Positions 25,973 through 35,198 of a stretch of DNA of 59,436 bases are shown piece by piece. Made by a program: the position numbers and the translations under genes. The notes beneath the pieces are model-generated. The model did not search any database, had not been told where the DNA came from, and saw only the letters and a program-made list of their open reading frames with translations. Location: the NCBI RefSeq assembly GCF_023653175.1, contig NZ_JAMNXL010000002.1, forward strand, positions 1 through 59,436. The letters are read 5' to 3'. Source of the DNA: Erythrobacter sp. (GTDB lineage: Bacteria > Pseudomonadota > Alphaproteobacteria > Sphingomonadales > Sphingomonadaceae). Within the stretch, counting starts at the first letter, position 1; each line of letters begins with the position of its first letter.

Positions 25973-28312
25973 ATGACCGACACCGCCTCCCGCCGCGCCG
26001 CGCGCGCCGGCCTTGCCGCCCTGCTGCTCTCCGCATCGGGCCTTGCCTTTGCTCAGAGCGCGGGGGCACCTGTGCCGATCGTGAAGCCCGGCGCGCCCGG
26101 GCAGGCCTCGAAAACGCTCTCGGCCGAGGAGGCGACCAAGCTTGCGCAGGCGAGCTACACCCCGGCGGATGTCGCGTTCATGCAGAGCATGATCGTCCAC
26201 CACCAGCAGGCCGTCGACATGGCCAAGCTGGTCAAGGGCCGCACCAACACCGAAGAGCTCCAGACCATCGCCGGCCGCATCGAATCGAGCCAGGCGGATG
26301 AGATCACCTTCATGCAGACCTGGCTGAAGGAGCGCGGCGAGCCGCTCGAAGACCCGATGATGAAGGGTCATGCCGAGCATATGCACCACATGATGAAGGG
26401 CATGGCCTCGCCCGAGGCGCTGAAGGCGCTCGCCGCGGCCAAGGGCACCGAGTTCGACCGCCAGTTCCTGACCCTGATGATCGCCCACCACGATGGTGCG
26501 CTGACCATGGTCGAGGAGCTGCTCGACGAGGACGGCACCGCCGCCGATCCGGTGCTGTTCCAGTTCGTCGGCGATATCGAGAGCGAGCAGAAGGCCGAGA
26601 TCGGCAAGATGGACAAGCTGCTCGCCGGGCTCTCGGGCGATCCGCGGGTCGGGCTGGCGGCAGGCTTCGACAATGCGGGCGAGGCGATCATGGGCCTCGT
26701 CAAGGTCGCGACGCTCGCCAAGCCGGCGGGCTTCTTCAACCCCGAGAACCCGGCCGACCTGCGCCCGCCGGTGCCGTCCAAGAAGGGCGAGGACGAGAAG
26801 GCGAAGATGGAAGAGGTCTCGCCTGCGGAAGCCGCCGCGTCCATAGTTGCGGACATCGCGGAAGATACGGCGGCCGCGCCCGCCGCAGCCCCTGCGGCCG
26901 CCGCCGCCACGCCCCCGGCGCGCGAGGAGGAAGACCTCACCGAATTCGCCGAGCGTTCCCCCCTGCTCGATTTCGCCAACACCGACATGGCCTTCTTCGG
27001 CGATGTGATGGTCGCAGGCTCCTATCACGGGTTCAACATCTACCAGCTGGGCGCCGACGGTGTCCCCGCGCTCAAGAGCAGCGTCGTCTGCCCCGGCGGG
27101 CAGGGCGATGTCTCGGTGGTCGGCAACCTCCTCGTCATGAGCGTCGAGCAGACCCGCGGGCGGATCGATTGCGGGCTCGAGGGCGCGCCGGGCAAGATCA
27201 ACGAGGACCGCTTCCGGGGCCTGCGCATCTTCGACATCTCCGATCTTGCCGCCCCGCGTCAGGTCGGCGCGGTGCAGACCTGCCGGGGAAGCCACACCCA
27301 CTCGGTGGTCAGCGCCGATCCCACCCGCGTCATCGTCTACAACTCGGGCACCTCGGGCATCCGCGACGAGAAGGAGCTGGCCGGCTGCATAGGCAGCACC
27401 CCGGGCGACAGCCGCACCGCGCTGTTCTCGATCGACGTGATCGAGATCCCGGTCGCGGACCCCTCCAAGGCGCGCATCGTCAAATCCCCGCGCGTCTTTG
27501 CCGACGAGACCACCGGCGAGATCGCCGGGCTCTGGAAGGGCGGCGATCACGGCGACGGCACGCAGAACACCTCGCGCACCGACCAGTGCCACGACATCAC
27601 CGTCTTCCCGGCACTCAAGATCGCCGCCGGAGCGTGCTCGGGCAATGGCATCATCTTCGACATCGCCGATCCGCTGAGCCCCAAGCGCCTCGACGTCGTC
27701 ACCGACACCGGCTTTGCCTATTGGCACTCGGCGACCTTCAACAATGACGGCACCAAGGTGATCTTCACCGACGAATGGGGCGGCGGCGGGCGGCCGCGCT
27801 GCAAGGCGTCCGACCCCAAGACCTGGGGCGCCAATGCAATCTACGACATCAAGGACGGCAAGCTCGTGTTCCGCGCGCATTACAAGATGCCCGCCCCCCA
27901 GACCGACAAGGAGAACTGCGTCGCGCACAACGGCTCGATCATCCCCGTGCCTGGCCGCGATCTGTTCGCGCAGGCCTGGTATCAAGGCGGCCTCTCGGTG
28001 ATGGACTTCACCGACAGCGCCAACCCCAAGGAGATCGCCTATTTCGACCGCGGGCCGATCGACACGAAGCAGATGATCGTCGGCGGCTACTGGTCGGTCT
28101 ACTGGTACAAGGGCCACATCTACGGCACCGAGATCACCCGCGGGATCGACGTCTTTGCGCTCAAGGCGGGCGACGAAATGACCGAAGCCGAAATCGCCGC
28201 CGCCAAGGCCGCCAAGTTCGAGGACAACCGCTTCAACCCCCAGACCCAGACCCGCGTGACCTGGGACAAGAGCGTGATCGAAGCGGCAGAGGCGAGCCGC
28301 AAGGGGGGGTGA
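25973..28312 (+). CDS. Secreted DUF305 and LVIVD-repeat fusion protein
   Basis: The 779-residue protein starts with a signal peptide (AGLAALLLSASGLAFAQ). Residues of about 50-220 form a DUF305 four-helix domain with paired histidine motifs (MIVHHQQAVDMA, HAEHMHHMMKGM, MIAHHDGALTM), as in copper-linked CopM-type proteins. An Ala-rich linker at about 290-320 follows. The second half has LVIVD-type repeats expected to form a beta-propeller (GLRIFDISDLAAPRQVG, IIFDIADPLSPKRL, LSVMDFTDSANPKEIAYFDRG) plus several cysteines. An extracytoplasmic metal-handling or redox role is likely but the substrate is unknown. ATG 25973 follows AAGGGGA; GTG 25970 is an alternative. Confidence 0.85.
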   Translation: MTDTASRRAARAGLAALLLSASGLAFAQSAGAPVPIVKPGAPGQASKTLSAEEATKLAQASYTPADVAFMQSMIVHHQQAVDMAKLVKGRTNTEELQTIAGRIESSQADEITFMQTWLKERGEPLEDPMMKGHAEHMHHMMKGMASPEALKALAAAKGTEFDRQFLTLMIAHHDGALTMVEELLDEDGTAADPVLFQFVGDIESEQKAEIGKMDKLLAGLSGDPRVGLAAGFDNAGEAIMGLVKVATLAKPAGFFNPENPADLRPPVPSKKGEDEKAKMEEVSPAEAAASIVADIAEDTAAAPAAAPAAAAATPPAREEEDLTEFAERSPLLDFANTDMAFFGDVMVAGSYHGFNIYQLGADGVPALKSSVVCPGGQGDVSVVGNLLVMSVEQTRGRIDCGLEGAPGKINEDRFRGLRIFDISDLAAPRQVGAVQTCRGSHTHSVVSADPTRVIVYNSGTSGIRDEKELAGCIGSTPGDSRTALFSIDVIEIPVADPSKARIVKSPRVFADETTGEIAGLWKGGDHGDGTQNTSRTDQCHDITVFPALKIAAGACSGNGIIFDIADPLSPKRLDVVTDTGFAYWHSATFNNDGTKVIFTDEWGGGGRPRCKASDPKTWGANAIYDIKDGKLVFRAHYKMPAPQTDKENCVAHNGSIIPVPGRDLFAQAWYQGGLSVMDFTDSANPKEIAYFDRGPIDTKQMIVGGYWSVYWYKGHIYGTEITRGIDVFALKAGDEMTEAEIAAAKAAKFEDNRFNPQTQTRVTWDKSVIEAAEASRKGG

Positions 28313-28406
28313 GGGTCAGGAGCATTTGCCGGTTACAGGGCACAGGGGCAGCAGAGATTTGTTCTCGCCGCCGCTGTGCCAGACCGGACGGAAAGGGGGC
28401 TGGAAG

Positions 28407-28994
28407 ATGCGATTAGGGGCGTTCTGCTTGATGCTGCTTGCCTTGGCCGGTGCGGGCAAAGCCTGTGCTCAACAGACTGGCACCTATTCTGTCGACAATC
28501 CGGACGACATCCGCCACCTTTGTCACGCAGTTGATGGCCAAGTTCTCAATGACAAAGGTATTGCATTCATTCGGGAGCCCGGAAGGATCGGTCAGTTCCC
28601 GCCGCCGGGCCGGAATTATCGGGTGTACGAGGACATTTTTCACTCGATGGCGGGCGTGATCCCGGGCGATACGCCCGAGATGATCAAGGCAAAAATGCAA
28701 GCCTTCTGGCTGCGTGACCGGGCAAAGCTCAAATGCCAGATGCTCGGCTTCAGCATCACTGGCGGCAACATTCTCAAACTGGCCGTCGAGAAGAACAGCC
28801 ATCTGGTGCTCGGCGATGTGACGCGGCGCTGGAACCTCGATCTGAACCTGGTCGATCCTGCTGACGGCGAGACCTTGCTCGATTATGTCGACCGGGAATT
28901 GATCCGAGCGACAGGAAACGGGATGGAAACGGTGCTACGGCGCCACCAGGCACAGATTATAAAGTACGGAGCAAAGCGGGCCCGCGAGCTTTAG
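28407..28994 (+). CDS. Secreted hypothetical protein
   Basis: The 195-residue protein has an N-terminal signal peptide (LGAFCLMLLALAGAGKACAQ). The mature part contains two cysteines (HLCHAVDG and LKCQMLG), VYEDIFHSMAGVIPGDTPEMIKAKMQAFW, and a basic C-terminal helix. I do not recognise the family. GAAAGGGGG precedes the ATG. It follows the DUF305/LVIVD gene by 94 bp in the same direction and may be co-transcribed. Base composition is lower than that of its neighbours, which fits a more recently acquired gene. Confidence 0.7.
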   Translation: MRLGAFCLMLLALAGAGKACAQQTGTYSVDNPDDIRHLCHAVDGQVLNDKGIAFIREPGRIGQFPPPGRNYRVYEDIFHSMAGVIPGDTPEMIKAKMQAFWLRDRAKLKCQMLGFSITGGNILKLAVEKNSHLVLGDVTRRWNLDLNLVDPADGETLLDYVDRELIRATGNGMETVLRRHQAQIIKYGAKRAREL

Positions 28995-29001
28995 GGTTAG
29001 C

Positions 29002-29889
29002 CTACCCCTCAGCCACTTCCTTCTTCTCCAACAACGGCCTGAGCGGGAACAACCATTGCTCCTTGATCGACAGGCGCTTGCGATCATCCTGCCCGACGAT
29101 CGCGCTCTCGCCGTCCTTGTAGGTGCCGAACACGCGGTCCCAGAAGATCACAGAGTTGCCGTAGTTGCAGCGCGTGTCCTCGTAGCTCGTCGCGGTGTGG
29201 TGCAGCGAGTGGTTGCGGATCGTGGTGAAGAAGTAGCCGTACCAGATCGGCGGATTGGCGCTGACATTGGCGTGGGCATAGGTCGCGATCACGCCGCCCG
29301 CCGTGATGCTGGCGAACAGGGCGCCCATGTCCACGTCGAGCAGCGCGGTGATGCCGATGCTGATCAGGAACAGCTCCACCGGGTTGCCGACGAAGCCCTT
29401 GGCGGCGTTCAGCTGCGTGATGTGGTGATGCGGCGCGTGGGTCAGCCACAGCGGCGTCCAGTTGTGCATCGCGCGGTGCATCCAGTACTGGCCGAGCTCG
29501 AACAGGAACAAGAGGATCATCGTCTGCACCAGGAAGGGCAGTTCCGCGAGCCACGGCGTGGCGATGCCCCAGCTCTCCTTCAGTGCGCGCAAGGGCGAGT
29601 TGATCAGCGCATCGGAGGCATAGCCGATCGCGGTGAAGCTGAGGGCGACATAGAAGATGTCGGTCGCCAGCTCGCGCCCGTTGATGCGCCAGCCTGCGTG
29701 GCGCTCGAACACCAGTTCGAGGGCTTGCACGAAGACGAGCGTGCCGAGCCCGACCGCCAGCAGCGACCATGGCGCCTCGACCCATGCGGCCGGCGCAAGG
29801 CCCCAGAAGGCGATGACCGCCGCGAGCGTCGCGGGCGGCAGCAGGTTGATGAGCGACTGTTTCACCGGATCGTTCCCCTGTTCGATCAT
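29002..29889 (-). CDS. Fatty acid hydroxylase / sterol desaturase family protein
   Basis: The 295-residue integral membrane enzyme has about four to five transmembrane helices and the eight-histidine di-iron signature in three clusters: HRAMHN, HAPHHHITQLNAAKG and HSLHHTATSYED. The family hydroxylates or desaturates lipids, for example sterols, carotenoids or fatty acids, with O2 at a non-haem di-iron centre. The substrate here is unknown. It converges with the secreted hypothetical gene (7-bp gap) and is divergent from the TonB receptor gene across 204 bp. Confidence 0.88.
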   Translation of the reverse strand: MIEQGNDPVKQSLINLLPPATLAAVIAFWGLAPAAWVEAPWSLLAVGLGTLVFVQALELVFERHAGWRINGRELATDIFYVALSFTAIGYASDALINSPLRALKESWGIATPWLAELPFLVQTMILLFLFELGQYWMHRAMHNWTPLWLTHAPHHHITQLNAAKGFVGNPVELFLISIGITALLDVDMGALFASITAGGVIATYAHANVSANPPIWYGYFFTTIRNHSLHHTATSYEDTRCNYGNSVIFWDRVFGTYKDGESAIVGQDDRKRLSIKEQWLFPLRPLLEKKEVAEG

Positions 29890-30093
29890 GAGGCTCTAAG
29901 ACCGCGTCCCTAAGCGAGAGAATACGCCATTGTGCGCAGAGGGCCAAGAGGGCGGCGGAGCGCTCTGTGACCGGCGGGCAACGTCCCCGAACCGTCACCT
30001 AACTTTCGTTATCTTGCCATTGATCCGCCCACGATCCGCAACATCGCGGGCCTAGGCGCGGCCCCCGCAACCACAACAAAAGGGGCACAGTCC

Positions 30094-32418
30094 ATGAAAA
30101 CCTCCGCACTGCGCAACGCGTTCCTCTCGGGCACCGCACTCCTCGTCCTCGCCATTCCCGCGCAGGCCTTCGCCGCCGAAGCCGAGGCCGAAACCACCGC
30201 TGCCGAAACCACCGACGAAGAAACCGCCGACGAAATCGTCGTCTACGGCAAGGGCGAAGTGCGCCAGGTGACCGAGATCGGCGCCGCCGACATCCAGCTG
30301 ACCACCGCCGGCTCGAGCCCCTTCATCGCGCTGCGCAAGCTGCCGGGCGTCAACTTCCAGTCGGCCGACCCGTTCGGCACCTATGAATGGTCGACCCGCA
30401 TCACGCTGCGCGGCTTCAACCAGAACCAGCTGGGCTTCACGCTCGACGGCGTGCCGCTGGGCGACATGAGCTACGGCAACACCAACGGGCTGCACATCAG
30501 CCGCGCGATCATCGCCGACAATATCGGCCAGACCCGCGTCAGCCAGGGCGCAGGCGCGCTCGGCACCGCCTCGACCTCGAACCTCGGCGGCACGATCGAA
30601 TTCTTCAGCCGCGACCCGCAGGACGAGCTCGGGATTGCCGGCAACCTCACCTATGGCGACAGCAACACGATCCGCGCCTACGGCACGCTCGACACCGGCG
30701 ATCTCGGCGGGTTCAAGGCCTATATCAGCGCCGCCCATATCGACGCGGAAAAGTGGAAGGGCTTCGGCACGCAGCGTTCGACCTAGGTCAACGCCAAGCT
30801 GGTCGCCGATGTCTCGGACAGCACCACCTTCACCGCCTTCGTCAACTTCTCCGACCGCAAGGAGAATGACTATCAGGATCTCAGCCAGGGGATGATCAAC
30901 CGCCTCGGACTGGATTGGGACAACATCTCGAACGACTGGCCGCTCGCGGTGCGCCTCGCCTTCATCGGCGCCAACCGCGGCGATACCGGCGTGGTGGTCG
31001 GACCGAACACCTTCGGCACCACCTACCCTGCCCCCATCACCACGATCGACGATGCCTATTACGACGCAGCCGGCCTGCGCCGCGACTGGGTTGCCAGCGG
31101 GCGGATCGACCAGCAGTTCGGCGATACGGCGTCGGGCGGCCTGCAGGTCTACTACCACACCAACAAGGGCCAGGGTTCGTGGATCACGCCCTACCGCGCC
31201 AGCCCCGGCGGCCTGCCGATCAGCTTCCGCACCACCGAATACGAGATCGAGCGCATCGGCGTGCTCGGTGATGTCGAGATCGCATTCGGCGCGCACACCT
31301 TCAGCGTCGACCTGTGGTACGAGAACAACGACTTCGAACAGGCCCGCCGCTTCTACACCATGGGCACCAGCCAGACCGTGCCGGGCGCCAGCGCGCTCGA
31401 CTACCAGACCAACCCCTTCTTCACCCAGTGGAACAACGCCTACAACACCCGCACCTTCCAGTATGCGGTGCAGGACGAGTGGGCCGTGACCGACGCGCTG
31501 ACCGTGACCGCCGGGGTCAAGGGCCAGTCGGTAAAGCTCGAGGCGACCGCGATAAACCCCGTCCCGGGCCCGCTCGCGCTCGGCGAGATCAAGTCGGAAG
31601 ACTTCTTCCTGCCCCAAGTCGGCGTGCTCTACACGCTTGGTGGCGGCAACGAGATCTTCGCCAGCTTCACCCAGAACCAGCGCGCCTTCACCGCCGCCGC
31701 GACCACTGGTCCCTTCGCGACCTCGGCCGCCGGCTTTGCCGCGCTGCGTGACCGGATCGAGCCGGAAAAGACCAACACCTACGAAATCGGCTTCCGCTTC
31801 GGCGAGGGCCAGTTCAGCGGCGTGATCGCGGCCTATCTGGTCAACTTCTCGAACCGCCTGCTCGCCATCCCGCAGGGCCCGGGCATCGTCGGCAACGCCG
31901 CGCTGCTCTCCAACGTCGGCGATGTGCGCTCGATCGGTGCGGAAATCGGCCTGCAGTGGCAGCCGGTGCCCGATTTCACCGTGACCGGCTCCTACGCCTA
32001 TAACGAGAACACCTACCGCGACGATGTCGTCAACCAGTCGGGCACGGTGGTTCAGGCAATCAGTGGCCGCACCGTGGTCGACAGCCCCGAGAGCATCGCC
32101 AACCTCGAACTGGCCTATGACAACGGCACCTTCTACGCGCGCGCCAACGGCAACTACACCTCGGAGCGCTTCTTCACCTACTCGAACGACCGTTCGGTGG
32201 ATGGCCGCGTGCTGGTCGATGCGCTGATCGGGGTGCGCCTCAACAGCGACAATCGCTGGCTCGACGGCCTCGCGCTCGAAGCGACCGTGACCAACCTCCT
32301 CGACGAGGACTATGTCGGCACGATCGGTTCGAACGGCTTCGGCTTTGCGGGCGACAACCAGACCCTGCTCGCGGGCGCGCCGCAGCAGTTCTTCGTGACG
32401 CTGCGCAAGGACTTCTGA
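30094..32418 (+). pseudogene. TonB-dependent receptor interrupted by one amber codon
   Basis: The frame encodes a complete outer-membrane receptor of 774 codon positions. It has a signal peptide ending AFAAEAE, a plug domain (LRKLPGVNFQSADPFG, ITLRGFNQNQLGFTLDGVPLG), a long beta-barrel and a C terminus ending in Phe (TLRKDF). Codon 231 is TAG (30784-30786), between QRST and VNAKLVADV, with an intact frame on both sides. One C-to-T change from CAG would explain it. The gene is therefore a recent pseudogene, a phase-variable or suppressed allele, or carries a sequencing error. TAG is a genuine stop elsewhere in the window (lnt, rpoN) and RF1 is present. The ribosome-binding site AAAAGGGG and a terminator are intact. 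The ligand is unknown. Confidence 0.88.
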
Positions 32419-32446
32419 TGAGGGCCTGACACCTCATCGCTTTCTG

Positions 32447-32481
32447 GGGGTCGGCGGGCAGATGCTCGCCGGCCCCTTTTT
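32447..32481 (+). terminator. Rho-independent terminator of the TonB receptor gene
   Basis: A 13-bp stem (left arm 32447-32459, right arm 32464-32476, with G-T wobbles) around a four-base loop is followed by TTTTT. It lies 28 bp after the receptor stop, overlapping the end region of the convergent glycosyltransferase operon. Confidence 0.85.
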
Positions 32482-32484
32482 CGT

Positions 32485-34809
32485 TCAGGGTTTCAGGCGG
32501 GCGAGCGCCAGCGGGCAACCGGCGACCGGAGTGACGGGGAAGGTGGCCGCGACGAAGCCCGCGCGGGCCGGATCGGCGGCGAGCACGTGGGTGACACCGA
32601 AGCGCGCGGCAACGGCGCGGGCGCCTGCGGGATCGAGCCGCCCCTCGGCGAGATTGCGCGGCGCCATCATCGCCGCGATGCCTCCCTGTGCCCCGGCGCG
32701 CGCGGCAAGGTTGTCGTCGCCGAGCACGAGCACGCGGGCGTCCGGTGCGCCGACGAGGCAGGCTTTCAGGGCGGTGACATCGGCGGGCTTGTCGAAGCGG
32801 GCGGCGTCCTGTTCGCGCGGTGCCGTCGCCGCCAGGACCACCGCCGCCAGCAAGGCGGCAAGGCCCGCGCCTCGGCCAAAAATCGCCCGCTGGTGGAGCG
32901 CGCCGCTCTGCGCGATCCCGAAGCACCCGGCCGCCAGCAGTCCGGCCCACACGGCGGCGCTGAAATAGCGCTGCTCGACATAGCCGGTGAGCACCTGAGG
33001 GGCGAGCATGAGCGCCATCAGCACCGCAAACCCGGCCAGCACGCCGAGCGCCGCATGCTTGTGTGGCTCCCCGCGGCACAGCCACGCCAGCGCGGCGGGG
33101 AAAGCGAGGAACGCCGCCGCCACAAGGCCGAGCGGGCTCAGTGCGAGCCCCGCCGCGATGTAGGCGAACCGCCCGAGATTCGCGCCGACCTTGCCCGCCC
33201 ATGCCAGCGGATCGTCGGCAAGGGTCGGTTGCGGGGTCGGCCACCAGTCGGTCACATAGGCGCGAGGGTCGAGCGCGGCCGCGATCCCGGCATTGTCGGT
33301 TGCAAAGGGGGTGCCGAAGGTCGCGAGCGACCATGCCGCCCACGGCGAGACCGCGACAGCCGAGGCCGCCAGCGCGGCGAGGCCCTTGGCAGGCGAGCGC
33401 GTCAGCCAGCCGATGGCGAGCGCAACCGGCACGGGCAGCAGCACGGCGTCGAAGCGGCCCAGCACCGCCAGCCCGGCGACAAACCCGATTGCCGCCGATT
33501 GCCCCAGCGTGATCGCCGCGCCCCGCACCAGCCCCCACAGCACCAGCGCATAGAGCAGCAACTGCAGCGGGATCGTTCGCCCCGCCTGCATCTCGATGAG
33601 CAGCATGTTCGGCCCCGCCAGCAGCACCAGCGCCGCGCCGAGGCCCAGCCACGCCGCTCCCGTCACCCGCCGCGCGATGGCTTCCGAGACCAGCGCGAAG
33701 CCCGCGAAAGCCGCGAAGGCGAGGATCAGCCCGGTGCGCGGGCCGATCCCGAGCACCGCGTCGATACCTGCGATCAGCACCGGAGTCAGCGGCGGGAAAC
33801 TCGCTGAATATGGCAAGTCGCTCGCATAGGAGCGCCAATGGGTGAAGCGGTAGAAATCGCCGAATACCGTCTGCGACAGCTCCCACAGCGCCCATGAGTC
33901 CGGCGAGTAGGGCGGCGCGGCGATCACGCCTGCAAGCAACACCCCCAGCAGCGCGAAGAGCACCGCCACCGGAGCGAGCCACCCTGCACGGCGCACGGCG
34001 GCATCGGGCGTGTAGCCGCCGGTCGCCGCGACGAAGGTCTCCTTGAGCAGCGCCAGCTTGGAGGCAAACCCGCCGATCTTGGTCGGCACCTTGCCGTCGT
34101 CCGGGTAGCGCCGCACGGCCGAGACGTCGGCGACCTTCAGCCCCAGCTGCCCGGCCCGGACGGTGAGGTAGAACAACAGGTTGTAGACCGAGAACACCTC
34201 GCGGAAGGGCTGCACATCGGGGTGCAAGAGATAGGCTGCGGAATAGGCGCGGAAGCCGTTGGTGGTGTCGGTGAACCAGTGCCGCCCGGCGAGGCTCAGC
34301 ATCGGCGCGTGGATCAGGCGGTTGGCGATGGTGCGCTCAAGCGGCGTGTTCTCCGCCGCTCCGCCCGGCAGATAGCGCGAGCCCTGGACATAGTCGCAGC
34401 CCTCCTCGAGCCTCGCGACCATTGCCGCGACCGCCTCGACCCCGTCCTTGCCGTTGCCGTCGATGGTGACGATCCCGGCATAGCCTTGGCGCAGGCACCA
34501 CGAATAGGCCATGCGCAATTGGGCGGAGAGCTTGCCGGGGCCGGTCTTGGTCAGCACCGCACGCACGCCGACCTCGCGCATGAAGTCAGCATCGAGCGAG
34601 CCGTCGGTCGACCCCCCGTCGGCGATCACCACGTCGACCGCCAGACCCGCTGCGGCAATGCGGCGGAGCTGCCCGCGAATCCGCTCGCCCTCGTTGATGA
34701 CGGGGATGACCAGCGCGTGGCGGTGCGCGCGCGGGGCATAGAGCGCGGCCGCGTGCGCGGGCACCTCCCAGGCGGCATCGTCGAGGATCGCGGGCGACTG
34801 CATGGTCAT
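32485..34809 (-). CDS. GT2 glycosyltransferase fused to a polytopic membrane domain
   Basis: In 774 residues, positions of about 30-240 form a GT-A domain: HALVIPVINEGERI, the DGGSTDGS nucleotide motif, TIDGNGKDG in the DxD place, VQGSRYLPGG and the DTTNGFRAYS typical of polyprenyl-phosphate sugar transferases. Residues of about 265-670 are some ten to eleven hydrophobic helices, like a GT-C or dolichyl-phosphate-sugar-dependent transferase. The tail is soluble. One polypeptide may thus both charge a lipid-linked sugar and pass it on (inference). Its ATG overlaps the stop of the GtrA gene by four bases. It is the last gene of a seven-gene minus-strand operon. Confidence 0.88.
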   Translation of the reverse strand: MTMQSPAILDDAAWEVPAHAAALYAPRAHRHALVIPVINEGERIRGQLRRIAAAGLAVDVVIADGGSTDGSLDADFMREVGVRAVLTKTGPGKLSAQLRMAYSWCLRQGYAGIVTIDGNGKDGVEAVAAMVARLEEGCDYVQGSRYLPGGAAENTPLERTIANRLIHAPMLSLAGRHWFTDTTNGFRAYSAAYLLHPDVQPFREVFSVYNLLFYLTVRAGQLGLKVADVSAVRRYPDDGKVPTKIGGFASKLALLKETFVAATGGYTPDAAVRRAGWLAPVAVLFALLGVLLAGVIAAPPYSPDSWALWELSQTVFGDFYRFTHWRSYASDLPYSASFPPLTPVLIAGIDAVLGIGPRTGLILAFAAFAGFALVSEAIARRVTGAAWLGLGAALVLLAGPNMLLIEMQAGRTIPLQLLLYALVLWGLVRGAAITLGQSAAIGFVAGLAVLGRFDAVLLPVPVALAIGWLTRSPAKGLAALAASAVAVSPWAAWSLATFGTPFATDNAGIAAALDPRAYVTDWWPTPQPTLADDPLAWAGKVGANLGRFAYIAAGLALSPLGLVAAAFLAFPAALAWLCRGEPHKHAALGVLAGFAVLMALMLAPQVLTGYVEQRYFSAAVWAGLLAAGCFGIAQSGALHQRAIFGRGAGLAALLAAVVLAATAPREQDAARFDKPADVTALKACLVGAPDARVLVLGDDNLAARAGAQGGIAAMMAPRNLAEGRLDPAGARAVAARFGVTHVLAADPARAGFVAATFPVTPVAGCPLALARLKP

Positions 34810-35198
34810 GTCCGCTTCCCCTCGGGCGCAGGCGCGAAGACGACCCGCTTGGAGAGCACGAAGTTGACGCAGAAGGATCCCCCCGCGCCTGCGACCAGGA
34901 TCGCCAGCGGCCAGGCTCCGGGAAGCAGCCGGTCGAGCAGCGCGACGATCGTCACACGCACCGCCAGCGTAGCGAGCGCGACCACCGCGTAAAGCCCCGC
35001 CCGCCGCAGCGAGAGCGGGCCGGCTCTAAAGCTCCAGGTCTGGTGGATGACGTAATTCGCCGAGGCCGCCAGCATGAAACCCGCCGCCGCCGCCAGCCAT
35101 AGCGGCGCGCCGGCCCAGTGGTGGAGCGCAAAGGCGATGGCGAGGTCGAGGATAACCCCCAGCACCGTCACCGCGAAGAAGCGGATCAGCTCGCTCAT
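34806..35198 (-). CDS. GtrA-family membrane protein
   Basis: The 130-residue protein has four transmembrane helices and the GtrA signature: ELIRFFAVTVLGVILDLAIA, then ASANYVIHQTWSFRAG, and the C-terminal GSFCVNFVLSKRVVFA. GtrA proteins are thought to flip or help present polyprenyl-phosphate sugars across the inner membrane during O-antigen or cell-wall glycosylation. It overlaps both neighbours by four bases, a polytopic transferase upstream and a GT2 transferase downstream, which is the functional company expected of GtrA. Confidence 0.9.
   Translation of the reverse strand: MSELIRFFAVTVLGVILDLAIAFALHHWAGAPLWLAAAAGFMLAASANYVIHQTWSFRAGPLSLRRAGLYAVVALATLAVRVTIVALLDRLLPGAWPLAILVAGAGGSFCVNFVLSKRVVFAPAPEGKRT

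Noticed and set aside
25688..28117. 809-codon open frame on the minus strand opposite the DUF305/LVIVD gene
   Set aside because: It mirrors the codons of a protein with signal peptide and clear domains. The antisense product has no recognisable motif.
29863..29885. Second parS-like site (TGTTTCACCGG)
   Set aside because: Only the left half matches; the right half is not complementary, and it lies inside the hydroxylase coding sequence.
30094..30786. Two separate genes, a short TonB plug protein and a barrel protein
   Set aside because: The frame is continuous across the TAG, and plug and barrel are parts of one receptor. The downstream ATG at 30892 has no ribosome-binding site or signal peptide.
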